Assembly (NCBI GenBank): GCA_023151315.1 | Contig: JAKLJE010000005.1 | Coordinates: 1-64,000 of the forward strand | Direction of reading: 5' to 3' | Length of the DNA stretch: 64,000 nt | Origin: Bacteroidia bacterium | GTDB lineage: Bacteria; Bacteroidota; Bacteroidia; Palsa-965 | Shown: positions 15,791-23,733 of the stretch, one piece after another | Numbering within the stretch: the first letter of the stretch is position 1 | Layout of the letters: each line of letters starts with the position of its first letter | Notes under the pieces: model-generated | The model's database searches: none | Seen by the model: only the letters and a program-made list of their open reading frames with translations | What the model was told of the DNA's origin: nothing | Translations under genes and position numbers: made by a program

Positions 15791-16158
15791 ACTAACGCAT
15801 TCTGTGAATAAGACGCAAGGTCGGGAGAAATTCCATATAGAATAATGCGTGGCTTAATAGTACACGGAAAGGACGGAAATTACGGATCTACGCGGATTGT
15901 TTCGGGTCATTGCGAGGAACGAAGCAATCCCGAAATGATTAGTTCGTGTCCCGATAGTACGCGCCCGCCCTGACGAATGTCCATGCGGACGGGGAAAGGA
16001 CGGAAATTACGGATCACGCGGATTGTTTCGGGTCATTGCGAGGAACGAAGCAATCCCGAAATGATTAGTTCGTGTCCCGATAGTACGAGGATGACACAGA
16101 TAAAACGGATTTGCGCGGATATTTCTCTATGAACTAGTGCAAAGTAAATTTATACCTC
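15791..16158. repeat. Intergenic direct repeats (two copies of about 93 bp)
   Basis: Copy 1 spans about 15868-15961 and copy 2 about 15995-16087, 127 bp apart. Both run AAAGGACGGAAATTACGGAT, then CGCGGATTGTTTCGGGTCAT, TGCGAGGAACGAAGCAATCC, CGAAATGATTAGTTCGTG and TCCCGATAGTACG. The TCATTGCGAGGAACGAAGCA word is a dispersed repeat type known in many environmental bacteria and can fold on itself (GGGTCATTGC with GCAATCCC). No gene is present in this 368-bp stretch. Confidence 0.85.
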
Positions 16159-17238
16159 CTATGGTTCAATAGCAATGCGCATTGTTTGAAAACGCTCTGC
16201 CCGGAAGGATTCTTCGTACGGTGACCAACTGAAATTTGAGAATGACAGCCAACTGGATACTTCGGTCGGATTATGCCACATTACTCGATCAATCGTCGAA
16301 CTTATGGTTGCCGTATATCTGCTACCAATAGCCAAAACTTCACGATGGTACGTAATGTAGCCATGCGGCCAAGCGTCAAATCCTCCAACATTATCGTTGT
16401 AAACAGGAATCCATCTTTCATAAAGCACAACACCCACGGGACGAACAACAGTTTGTATCGGGGCATATACTTTCTTACCGGAATTTGCAGGATACTCAAC
16501 GTAATTCGAACTGTCGACCCAAACGAATGAATTTTCAATCTCTCTTTTGGTCATCGGTTTACTGAGCAAATTACTTCGGTATCCGTGAATAGCACCTGTA
16601 TATAAGCCATTCTGTATCATCGACGCCAGGTGCTTGTAATTCGATTGCGGCAAATATGCATTTGAGTCATTTCTAAAGTTGATCATTCTGTAAATGGTAT
16701 CAACTCCCAAATAACCATTCATACAACCTGACAAGGAATTCAAAGCGAGATAATGTATTCGGTCAAATGCTTTACTCCCCAATGCAGGGAGGTAGAAAAA
16801 CAGTGGAATGTGAGCGTAACAAAATGTCTCAAGTGATAAAATCAATTTTCCCGTATTGTCAGTTCTGGACAATACACCGCAGTTAGGTTCAAAACTGATT
16901 ACCTTAAAAGTATCAGCAGAGTGATTCCATATAGTGGCCAACTCCCATCCTCCGGGAAATCCCAACTTATTGATGGAAGTATCCGCGAAACTTATATCCG
17001 CTGCAGCTTTACTCATTCTGACACGGTATCCACCTCCACCAAATAATCCATCATAAACCGGAAAAGCTCCTGTCAAAGATGCTTTCCACATTTGTTTTTC
17101 TGTGTTTACAAGAAAAGCGCTGTCGTCGGGATTTGCAATTTCACACCTTCGAATGCTCCAATACCACGATTTACTTTGGGCATTGGACTCAGAGAAAAAT
17201 AGTATCAGGAGTGCTAAAAAGAATAGTAACTGCTTCAT
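16159..17238 (-). CDS. Secreted protein of unknown function
   Basis: The 359-residue product has a signal peptide (MKQLLFFLALLILFFSESNAQ). The mature part is rich in aromatic residues and Asn (SWYWSIRRCEIANPDD near the start, WLSFSNFSWSPYEESF near the end) with a few Cys. No T9SS sorting domain and no family I recognise. It stands alone, downstream of the repeat-rich spacer and well separated from the nifU gene. It is probably periplasmic or attached to the outer membrane. Confidence 0.75.
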   Translation of the reverse strand: MKQLLFFLALLILFFSESNAQSKSWYWSIRRCEIANPDDSAFLVNTEKQMWKASLTGAFPVYDGLFGGGGYRVRMSKAAADISFADTSINKLGFPGGWELATIWNHSADTFKVISFEPNCGVLSRTDNTGKLILSLETFCYAHIPLFFYLPALGSKAFDRIHYLALNSLSGCMNGYLGVDTIYRMINFRNDSNAYLPQSNYKHLASMIQNGLYTGAIHGYRSNLLSKPMTKREIENSFVWVDSSNYVEYPANSGKKVYAPIQTVVRPVGVVLYERWIPVYNDNVGGFDAWPHGYITYHREVLAIGSRYTATISSTIDRVMWHNPTEVSSWLSFSNFSWSPYEESFRAERFQTMRIAIEP

Positions 17239-17427
17239 GATAGCATAATGCGATCGGCTTAGTAAAGTTACACAAACCGAGAACCGGATTCAGAACTTAT
17301 CCGTTGGTAATTGCTGCGGAATATGATAATTAATAGCCCTGATTGAGGCCTGCGCCGAGCGCTGCCGAAAGCAGGAAAACTGTGAATTCAATGCACTGAA
17401 GTTGCGCTTCTGAAAAGATTAGTGATA

Positions 17428-17679
17428 CTAAACCTCCGCGTGCAGATTTACCGCTTCAACCCCGGTGATTTCCGGAACGGCACGGCGCAGTGTTTCTTCG
17501 AGGCCGGCTTTGAATGTCATCATGCGCATGGAGCACGATTTGCAGGCTCCTTCGAGTTCGAGTTTCACAACTTTGTCGGATGTGATTTCCAGCAACTTGA
17601 CATTGCCTCCGTCAGCCTCTAAAAAAGGGCGGATCTGATTCAATGCGTCTTCAATACGGGTAGCTAAGTCGTTTGCCAT
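17428..17679 (-). CDS. NifU-like Fe-S scaffold protein (C-terminal NifU domain)
   Basis: The 83-residue protein MANDLATRIEDALNQIRPFLEADGGNV is the stand-alone NifU C-terminal domain, with the cluster-binding CxxC in GACKSC (C46 and C49). It transfers Fe-S clusters to client proteins. I start it at the ATG at 17679; a promoter match (TTG-N17-TACATTTG) lies just upstream, which rules out the 13-residue upstream extension. In Bacteroidota nifU and mrp are often adjacent; here a DUF6340-type gene on the opposite strand separates them. Confidence 0.9.
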   Translation of the reverse strand: MANDLATRIEDALNQIRPFLEADGGNVKLLEITSDKVVKLELEGACKSCSMRMMTFKAGLEETLRRAVPEITGVEAVNLHAEV

Positions 17680-17687
17680 CTCAGTGA

Positions 17688-17715
17688 CAAATGTAACGAG
17701 AAAAAGACAAGTCAA
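17688..17715 (-). promoter_or_regulatory. Promoter of the nifU-like gene (TTG-N17-TACATTTG)
   Basis: On the minus strand TTG (17715-17713), 17 bases, then TACATTTG (17695-17688) fit the Bacteroidota -33/-7 pattern, about 8 bp before the ATG. Confidence 0.55.
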
Positions 17716-17794
17716 CACCTAAAAACTGCCATTTCCGATATACATGTACATCATTAGTGATTTAATCAGTATCTTACAGTATAATACGGTTACA

Positions 17795-18823
17795 ATGCAA
17801 TTGCGCGCTTATCTCGTTTACTGTTTTATCTTCTGCTTAACCATTAACGTAAACGCGCAATTGGTCAAGTTCAGCGTTGGAGTACTTGAGCCTGCTGAAA
17901 TTTCCATTCCTGCGAAAATCGAAACCATCATTGTTGCTGTCCGCAATTGCAATCAAGGTCCGAATTACAAGTATGACGTTAACGCAGATCAGTCCGCAGC
18001 ACAACTCAGAAGCCTTATTGAATCCACACAACGTTACAAAGTAGAAACTGGCGTAATTAAAACTGAATATAATGTGTCAGATGTTAATACCTCTCCCGCA
18101 CCTTTAAATTGGGAGGAAGTGGGAAGAATAGTTCGTTACGACACAACAACTTTACTTATTGTCCTTGAGAAATATTGTCAATACACTTCCAATTCTGGTG
18201 TTAAAATGGCAGAGAGATTTTGGAGAATCTACGACTATTCCTCAAAAATAATTTTTGATGAATTCGATCAACACGTTGTCAGATTGCAATATCAAAGTTC
18301 CTCAACTCCGGCTGTTGAGTTGTACGCTAAACGCATCCTGATGCATTGGGAGTGGGTCAATCGCAATTATTTTAAAAAAGGCAACTATCAAATGGTTGCA
18401 GCTTATCATTGTCTTGATTCAAGCAATTGGATAGGCGCTTCGGAATTATGGAAACTTGCTGCAGGTGATAGTTTGTCAGATCCAAAGAATGCCGGAAACG
18501 CATGCTATAATCTCGCGCTTTATTATGAGATTCATGGAGATATTAAAACCTCGCTTGACTGGATTTACCGATCAACACGATTAGGCAATCAACTTGCCGT
18601 ATATTACGGTAAGTTTATCAAAGAACGAGCGGCTGACACTTCAATTCTCAGACAACAGTTGTCCCAAAGTCAAGGTCAAATCCCACTATCGATAGATAAG
18701 ACAGAAAAGTTCAACCGGGAACCAAAAAATAAATTGGGAGACCCGGAGCCGCACAGAGTGCCGCCGTACCTGCGGGAAGCCCGGCGTAAGGCTCAAGTGC
18801 CTAATAAGGATGACCCGCATTAA
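17795..18823 (+). CDS. DUF6340-like secreted protein
   Basis: From the ATG at 17795 the 342-residue protein has a signal peptide (MQLRAYLVYCFIFCLTINVNAQ) and a core like the Bacteroidota DUF6340 family: VLEPAEISIPAKIETIIVAVRN near the start, then ILMHWEWVNRNYFKKGNYQMVAAYHCLDSSNWIGASELWKLAA, a TPR-like helical part. Function is unknown; DUF6340 proteins are usually envelope-associated. It is inserted between nifU and mrp on the opposite strand. The last 30 codons or so (from about 18738) are clearly more GC-rich and Pro/Arg-rich than the rest, so the C-terminus may have been altered by a small insertion. Confidence 0.75.
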   Translation: MQLRAYLVYCFIFCLTINVNAQLVKFSVGVLEPAEISIPAKIETIIVAVRNCNQGPNYKYDVNADQSAAQLRSLIESTQRYKVETGVIKTEYNVSDVNTSPAPLNWEEVGRIVRYDTTTLLIVLEKYCQYTSNSGVKMAERFWRIYDYSSKIIFDEFDQHVVRLQYQSSSTPAVELYAKRILMHWEWVNRNYFKKGNYQMVAAYHCLDSSNWIGASELWKLAAGDSLSDPKNAGNACYNLALYYEIHGDIKTSLDWIYRSTRLGNQLAVYYGKFIKERAADTSILRQQLSQSQGQIPLSIDKTEKFNREPKNKLGDPEPHRVPPYLREARRKAQVPNKDDPH

Positions 18824-18843
18824 GCTCTTCAGCAATAATACAG

Positions 18844-19923
18844 CTAAACAACACTGGCCTTTGGCTGAGAATTGCGTATCGCCACCTGACGTACAACATT
18901 GCCTGCTAAATCAAGAAATGCTTTTGCCTGCGGAGTTGTTTTCTGCAATACTACAGGTCGACCTGCATCACCGGATTCACAGATGCTTTGTACCAATGGA
19001 ATTTCCCCAAGCAGCGGAATCTGCAACGACTCAGCAAAATTGGCTCCGCCGTTTCTTCCGAAGATGTAATACTTGTTCTCAGGCAATTCTGCAGGTGTGA
19101 AATACGACATATTCTCCACGATACCGAGCACCGGAACATTGATCTGCGGCAACTGGAACATGGATACTCCTTTGCGTGCATCAGCAAGTGCAACATTCTG
19201 CGGAGTAGTCACAACAATCGCTCCTGTAAGCGGAACAGCTGTTACCAGTGAGAGATGAATATCACCTGTTCCCGGAGGAAGGTCGATGATCATGTAATCA
19301 AGATCGCCCCAATCGGCTTCACTGAGCATTTGATTCAAAGCACGCACTGCAACAGGACCGCGCCAAACAATAGCTGCGTTGATATCACTGAAGAATCCAA
19401 TAGAGAGCAATTTCACACCGTAACTTTCAACGGGAACGATGTAAGATTTTCCATCTATGTCGCGCATCATCGGCTTCTCTTCCATCACGTCAAACATGAT
19501 TGGAACTGAAGGACCGTAAATATCAGCGTCAATCAAACCGACTTTAGCGCCCTGCATTGCCAATGCCACTGCAAGGTTTGCCGCAACTGTCGACTTCCCT
19601 ACTCCGCCTTTACCGGAAGAAACAGCGATGAAATTTTTCACTCCCGGCAGAACCGGACCTGTACGTTGAGAAGAAGTGTTTGCTGTCATGTTCACATTTA
19701 CAACAGCATCTTTGTCCACATAATACACGATTGCATTTTCACACGCGCGTTTAATCATGTCTTTCATCGGACATGCCGGCGTTGTCAGCACAACAGTGAA
19801 TGAAACATTCTTTCCGTTCACTTCCACATCCTTCACCATGTTCAACGTCACAAGATCTTTTTTCAGATCCGGATCATCCACATTACGCAAAGCGTCTATT
19901 ACCTGTTCCTTCGTGATGCTCAT
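18844..19923 (-). CDS. Mrp/ApbC-type Fe-S carrier P-loop ATPase
   Basis: The 359-residue protein has an N-terminal MIP18 (DUF59) domain (about 1-85) and a deviant Walker A GKGGVGKST at about 106-114, followed by the LIDADIYGPSVP segment. It carries Fe-S clusters to target proteins. The CPxC motif usual near the C-terminal ENMSYF segment is missing here (ENMSYFTPAELP); I recall the same in other Bacteroidota Mrp proteins. I chose the ATG at 19923 because residues upstream of it are not conserved and a -7 box (TATCTTTG, plus-strand 19940-19947) lies 16 bp before it. Confidence 0.9.
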   Translation of the reverse strand: MSITKEQVIDALRNVDDPDLKKDLVTLNMVKDVEVNGKNVSFTVVLTTPACPMKDMIKRACENAIVYYVDKDAVVNVNMTANTSSQRTGPVLPGVKNFIAVSSGKGGVGKSTVAANLAVALAMQGAKVGLIDADIYGPSVPIMFDVMEEKPMMRDIDGKSYIVPVESYGVKLLSIGFFSDINAAIVWRGPVAVRALNQMLSEADWGDLDYMIIDLPPGTGDIHLSLVTAVPLTGAIVVTTPQNVALADARKGVSMFQLPQINVPVLGIVENMSYFTPAELPENKYYIFGRNGGANFAESLQIPLLGEIPLVQSICESGDAGRPVVLQKTTPQAKAFLDLAGNVVRQVAIRNSQPKASVV

Positions 19924-20025
19924 ACTTTGAAAATTTGTACAAAGATAACGCATAAGGTGAAGATGAAAAGGCAATTGACGCCGGAACCAACCCATTTCAG
20001 CACGGTTTTTGAGTATCTTGTGATT

Positions 20026-20502
20026 ATGGCGCGTTTCCTTACGCTTTTACTGCTGTTCTGTTCAATGAACTTCCGTGCATTTGCACAGGAAACTGAACCG
20101 TATTTCATACGGATTACAGTAGATAAAATCCGTCTGGGGAACGATTCGGTGAAATTCAGTAAACCGAAAACGTTATATATCTACACCACCGGCAAAGCGG
20201 ATACAACGGAAATCACGACCATCAATGGAACGCGATTGGCCATCGTTACCGAAGTGCGGAAAGTGATGGTTGGAAAAACGATCCGTTATCAAATCGGTTA
20301 TGCCTGGTACAAACGCAATTCAAGCAAATGGGAATTGATACGTCATTTCGGGTATGTGGATCGACGATCGCTTCTTGCAAAGCCGGACGAAGTGAAACAG
20401 AGTAAAACACCCAAAGCTGCGCGCGAGATATTCTATTGTTCCATTGGCGAACCAATGGTTTTCAGTTGCGGCTTCCGTATGGATGTGTACCTGAATAAAT
20501 AA
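20026..20502 (+). CDS. Secreted protein of unknown function
   Basis: The 158-residue product starts at ATG 20026 with a signal peptide (MARFLTLLLLFCSMNFRAFAQ). The mature part is mostly beta-stranded (YFIRITVDKIRLGNDSVKF, then KTLYIYTTGKADTTEI), with two Cys near the end (IFYCSIGEPMVFSCGF). No known family is apparent. It is divergent from mrp and convergent with the CutA-like gene, 2 bp apart. Confidence 0.65.
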   Translation: MARFLTLLLLFCSMNFRAFAQETEPYFIRITVDKIRLGNDSVKFSKPKTLYIYTTGKADTTEITTINGTRLAIVTEVRKVMVGKTIRYQIGYAWYKRNSSKWELIRHFGYVDRRSLLAKPDEVKQSKTPKAAREIFYCSIGEPMVFSCGFRMDVYLNK

Positions 20503-20504
20503 TT

Positions 20505-20816
20505 TCAGACAGCCCGCGTGCGATCGCGGATAATCTCCTCCTGATTCTTCTCAACGCTCACTAAAGGCAAAGCATATATTTCAGGAATGTTGTCTTTGGT
20601 AAGATCTGACAGAAACTTCACTATAGGTGTAAACAACAATGCTTTGGTTTTACAAGCTAAAAGATAACGCGGTACTTCCACGAGTTCCGTGCCTTGCAAA
20701 GTGAGTCTTCTGATGGTATCAATTCGCACATCGGCAACATAACGTTGCTGAAGTAAGAGTGTTGCGTAAGTCTGCAGTGCTTTTACGTCGGGTGATGAAA
20801 TGTGTAACAGTATCAT
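20505..20816 (-). CDS. CutA1-like protein
   Basis: The 103-residue protein follows the CutA1 layout: MILLHISSPDVKALQTYATLLLQ at the N-terminus, YLLACKTKALLFTPIVKFLSDL in the middle and IPEIYALPLV near the end, where CutA1 proteins have VPEIIALPV. CutA1 proteins form ferredoxin-like trimers and have been linked to divalent metal tolerance, but their exact role is unclear. It is the last gene of a minus-strand run that begins with isocitrate dehydrogenase, 18 bp after the DUF6671-like gene. Sequence divergence keeps the call moderate. Confidence 0.55.
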   Translation of the reverse strand: MILLHISSPDVKALQTYATLLLQQRYVADVRIDTIRRLTLQGTELVEVPRYLLACKTKALLFTPIVKFLSDLTKDNIPEIYALPLVSVEKNQEEIIRDRTRAV

Positions 20817-20834
20817 AAAAATCAGATTTAATAA

Positions 20835-21665
20835 TTAAGGATTACAGATATCGCAATACATCGGATCTTCTGTCTTCTTTCCTTTTGGGTAATAGTGCTC
20901 TTCGGTATAAGAACAAGAAATGCAACCGAGAACATTCTTCAATATTGATCTTGTCTCGGAACCGCAGGAACTGCAATGCAATCCGGGTACTGCGTAATTC
21001 ACTCCGAATCCCGGAACTGAACAGGAAGGACACAACGACTTCATGCGTTCGGCAAGAAGTTCTGCTGTTTGCTGAATAACCGTCATACGTGTTGGATTCC
21101 GAAAGGCGCGCATATCGGTTTCAAGATGAAGACTTCCTTTTTCATTCAGCAACTTTCGAAAGATTTCTCTATCCGCAATATCCTTCAGAAACTTTGTTTC
21201 GTGTTCATGATTCATACGAACAATAACACCATGTGAAGGAAATCCGCAATTGAGAAGAAAATCATTCAGTGCAGATTCATCTTTAATTTCGGCAGAAGCA
21301 AAATTGGTGGCTCCCGAAATATGCGAAACATGAATCTCTGTTTCGTTTCTGAAGTCCTTCACCAGAAGCAATTCCTGATCTACAGGAAAAAATCCGACTA
21401 TTGGGTGCGGCCCAAAGGAACCTTCACTTGCCAGAACCAGATCTGCTCCGGTTTCGAGATGACACAACTCGCATTTCCTTCGTGCGGCTTCTAAAGGAGA
21501 AAGTACACGTGGAATTTCTCCTGTGAAAGTTCCGAAGGCATCGGTGTTCAGGTGCGCTGCGAAGTTACACCTGACACCGACGCTTCTTTCCAGCACCGGG
21601 ATGATTGCTCGCTCTTTCCCGTGCATGGTAACAACTGTTAATGTTCGATCATGAAACGGCTTCAC
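20835..21665 (-). CDS. DUF6671-like protein with zinc-ribbon-type C-terminus
   Basis: The 276-residue protein resembles the DUF6671 family: TVVTMHGKERAIIPVLER, LNTDAFGTFTGEIPR and VLASEGSFGPHP are its characteristic segments in the first 100 residues. Residues 215-276 hold four CxxC pairs (CPSC, CSSC, CISC, CDIC), which should bind two zinc ions. The chemistry is not known. The gene overlaps the upstream small gene by 17 bases and is followed by the cutA-like gene, so it belongs to one transcription unit with them. Confidence 0.75.
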   Translation of the reverse strand: MKPFHDRTLTVVTMHGKERAIIPVLERSVGVRCNFAAHLNTDAFGTFTGEIPRVLSPLEAARRKCELCHLETGADLVLASEGSFGPHPIVGFFPVDQELLLVKDFRNETEIHVSHISGATNFASAEIKDESALNDFLLNCGFPSHGVIVRMNHEHETKFLKDIADREIFRKLLNEKGSLHLETDMRAFRNPTRMTVIQQTAELLAERMKSLCPSCSVPGFGVNYAVPGLHCSSCGSETRSILKNVLGCISCSYTEEHYYPKGKKTEDPMYCDICNP

Positions 21666-21942
21666 GTGCCAACGCTTCTATGCTAACTGAACTTGTCACG
21701 GACAACTCCGCATTCTCACGCTCTGCTTCTGCAAATGCGCGTACCAGTCCGTCGCGAATTGCTTTGAGCTCCTTGATACGCTGAAGTGACGCGGCATCCG
21801 GACCTCCAGTTCTTATTTCCGAACTGAAAGATTTCTTCTCGTGAAAACCGATCTTGTAATTGATCAATCCGAGTATTACTTCTCTGCATTCTTCTGCAGA
21901 GAACGTTCCCTTGATAAGATCGAAGTGCTGATTATTTTCCAT
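21649..21942 (-). CDS. Small helical protein, second of two paralogues
   Basis: The 97-residue protein starts MENNQHFDLIKGTFSAEECRE and continues ILGLINYKIGFHEKK, RIKELKAIRDGLV and SVSIEALA. The upstream neighbour has the same succession (RGTFSKEDALD, LIHVKIRFHED, RIKELQRYLFE, SISIESI), so the two are tandem paralogues. Similar small proteins occur widely in bacteria with no known role. It overlaps the paralogue by 11 bases and the DUF6671-like gene by 17 bases. Confidence 0.75.
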   Translation of the reverse strand: MENNQHFDLIKGTFSAEECREVILGLINYKIGFHEKKSFSSEIRTGGPDAASLQRIKELKAIRDGLVRAFAEAERENAELSVTSSVSIEALAREAVS

Positions 21943-22258
21943 GTTTACGGATATTGATTATTGATTCAATTGAAATACTTCCGTCCATGTTGCGAAACGA
22001 TTCGCGGGTTTCGAACAGGTATCGTTGCAATTCCTTGATTCTCGACTCCCGCATCTTGATATCTTCTTCTGAAGAAGTGTCTCTGATACGATCCTCGTGA
22101 AATCTGATCTTCACATGAATAAGATGTGTGATCAGATCCAAAGCATCTTCTTTACTGAACGTTCCGCGTATCAGCGGAAGTGCAATTTCTTCCGCTGATA
22201 CTTTTGTTCTGCTACTGTCCCTGACCAAGGGAGAATGCGGGCTGGCCGTTGAATGCAT
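21932..22258 (-). CDS. Small helical protein, first of two paralogues
   Basis: A protein of up to 108 residues that shares the GTFS, K-I-FHE, RIKEL and SIS-IE positions with the next gene. The start is uncertain: the first ATG (22258) lies 47 bases inside the isocitrate dehydrogenase gene, and alignment with the paralogue suggests translation could start nearer residue 25, perhaps by coupling. A 10-bp perfect hairpin (22171-22200) lies in its 5' coding part. Function is unknown. Confidence 0.65.
   Translation of the reverse strand: MHSTASPHSPLVRDSSRTKVSAEEIALPLIRGTFSKEDALDLITHLIHVKIRFHEDRIRDTSSEEDIKMRESRIKELQRYLFETRESFRNMDGSISIESIINIRKHGK
22171..22200 (-). other. Perfect hairpin in the 5' part of the small gene after idh
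   Basis: ATCAGCGGAA and TTCCGCTGAT form a perfect 10-bp stem around a 10-base loop. It lies 12 bp beyond the isocitrate dehydrogenase stop codon, inside the next reading frame. It may affect coupling or mRNA processing between the two genes, or be chance. Confidence 0.4.
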
Positions 22259-23648
22259 AGAGATTTTCGGTTTTAATGGTGTCAATATTATTCTGAGTTG
22301 CCTTAGTGAGAAGAGCGATAATCTCTTCCTTGTTCATCACTCTGTCATTGTCCGTTTTGAAGCGGCAGCGCCAGTGATCTGTGCAGAACGTTTCTGAAAA
22401 TCCGTCAGGCCATACTTTGATTCCACGGTTGGTGATCATTGAAAGTTTCACACCTTCATGTGCAATCGCCTTAACTTTCTCTGCGAGTTCTGCAGGATCA
22501 GTTCCCGGCCACTGTACGAACACATCCACTCCGAGCAGATCTTTTTTCGCCTGCGCTTTGCGCTGGTATTTAGGGATGTTGATGCTGCGTCCGTTCTCAT
22601 AGGTTACAGAAGGAAGTTGCGAAGGCCTTTTACCGAGATTAGCAATTACTGCGTCGGCAAATTCTTTCGTTCCCACTTTTTGTTTACTGATGCCTTCTTT
22701 GAAGATGTCGTAAGTATGAATCCCGTCTTCAATAGTTTTCAGCCAGGCATTCTGCACTTTCTCTGCAACGTGATTCTGTCCGATATGATTCAGCATCAGA
22801 ATCGCACCTTGCAGCAATCCTGAAGGGTTTGCCATATTCTGTCCTGCACGACGCGGCGCAGAACCGTGAATCGCTTCGAACATTGCGCATGTTTCTCCGA
22901 TGTTGGCAGAACCTGCAAGTCCTACCGATCCTGCGATCTGAGCAGCAACGTCGGAAAGAACATCTCCGTAAAGATTCGGCATCACGATCACATCAAATGC
23001 TTCAGGTGTGTCAGCCAGTTTCGCAGCGCCGATGTCAATAATCCAGTGTTCGTTTTCAATCTCCGGATACTCTGCAGCGATTTCGTCAAACACCTGATGG
23101 AAAAGCCCGTCGGTCTGCTTCATGATATTGTCTTTTGTGAAGCAGGTTACTTTCTTGCGACCGTATTGCTTCGCGTATTCGAAAGCGTAGCGCACAATGC
23201 GTTCACAACCCGGACGACTGATCACTTTCAGACATTGCACCACTTCATCTGTCTGCTGATGTTCGATTCCCGCATACAAGTCTTCTTCATTCTCACGAAT
23301 GATCACCACGTCCATTTCAGGATGCTTTGTTCTCACGAAAGGATGAAGGCTCTTACACGGACGCACGTTTGCATAAAGTCCGAGAAACTTGCGCGTTGTT
23401 ACGTTGAGGCTTTTGTAACCTCCGCCTTGCGGCGTTGTGATCGGCGCTTTCAGAAACACTTTCGTGTTACGGATGGAATCCCATGCTGAAGGAGCGATGC
23501 CGGCCGTATTTCCGGAGAGATACACTTTCTCGCCTACTTCAATTTCTTCGATTTCAATTTCAGCCCCTGCTGCTGTAATGATTCGGAGCGTGGCGTCCAT
23601 AATCTCTGGACCGATTCCGTCTCCTTTGGCAATTGTGATTTTTTTCAT
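22212..23648 (-). CDS. Isocitrate dehydrogenase (NADP-type, long form)
   Basis: The 478-residue enzyme oxidises isocitrate to 2-oxoglutarate in the TCA cycle. Motifs: GDGIGPEI near the N-terminus, substrate segment KSLNVTTRKFLGLYANVRP, IRENEEDLYAGIEH, Mg-binding NLYGDVLSD, and nucleotide-site GSAPRRAGQNMANPSG. A C-terminal extension of about 140 residues is present, as in Thermus-type IDH. I start it at ATG 23648 (MKKITIAKGDG); the upstream ATG adds 14 unconserved residues. It heads a run of overlapping minus-strand genes and is divergent from a LysR-type gene. Confidence 0.92.
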   Translation of the reverse strand: MKKITIAKGDGIGPEIMDATLRIITAAGAEIEIEEIEVGEKVYLSGNTAGIAPSAWDSIRNTKVFLKAPITTPQGGGYKSLNVTTRKFLGLYANVRPCKSLHPFVRTKHPEMDVVIIRENEEDLYAGIEHQQTDEVVQCLKVISRPGCERIVRYAFEYAKQYGRKKVTCFTKDNIMKQTDGLFHQVFDEIAAEYPEIENEHWIIDIGAAKLADTPEAFDVIVMPNLYGDVLSDVAAQIAGSVGLAGSANIGETCAMFEAIHGSAPRRAGQNMANPSGLLQGAILMLNHIGQNHVAEKVQNAWLKTIEDGIHTYDIFKEGISKQKVGTKEFADAVIANLGKRPSQLPSVTYENGRSINIPKYQRKAQAKKDLLGVDVFVQWPGTDPAELAEKVKAIAHEGVKLSMITNRGIKVWPDGFSETFCTDHWRCRFKTDNDRVMNKEEIIALLTKATQNNIDTIKTENLYAFNGQPAFSLGQGQ

Positions 23649-23688
23649 GTGGCTTTTTTGTTTGATGCAAAAGTGAAGTGAACGCTTC

Positions 23689-23715
23689 ATATATTTTTAT
23701 TTATCTTTAATATAT
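23689..23715. promoter_or_regulatory. Inverted repeat between idh and the LysR gene
   Basis: ATATATT (23689-23695) and AATATAT (23709-23715), 13 bases apart, form an interrupted palindrome in the 85-bp divergent spacer. LysR-type regulators bind such T-N11-A-like sites; assignment is inference and the sequence is AT-rich. Confidence 0.3.
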
Positions 23716-23733
23716 CTTACATAACGTTTATTT

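Noticed and set aside
22866-23489. Open frame (207 codons) on the plus strand opposite isocitrate dehydrogenase
   Set aside because: Antisense shadow of a well-conserved enzyme with no domain or upstream signal of its own.
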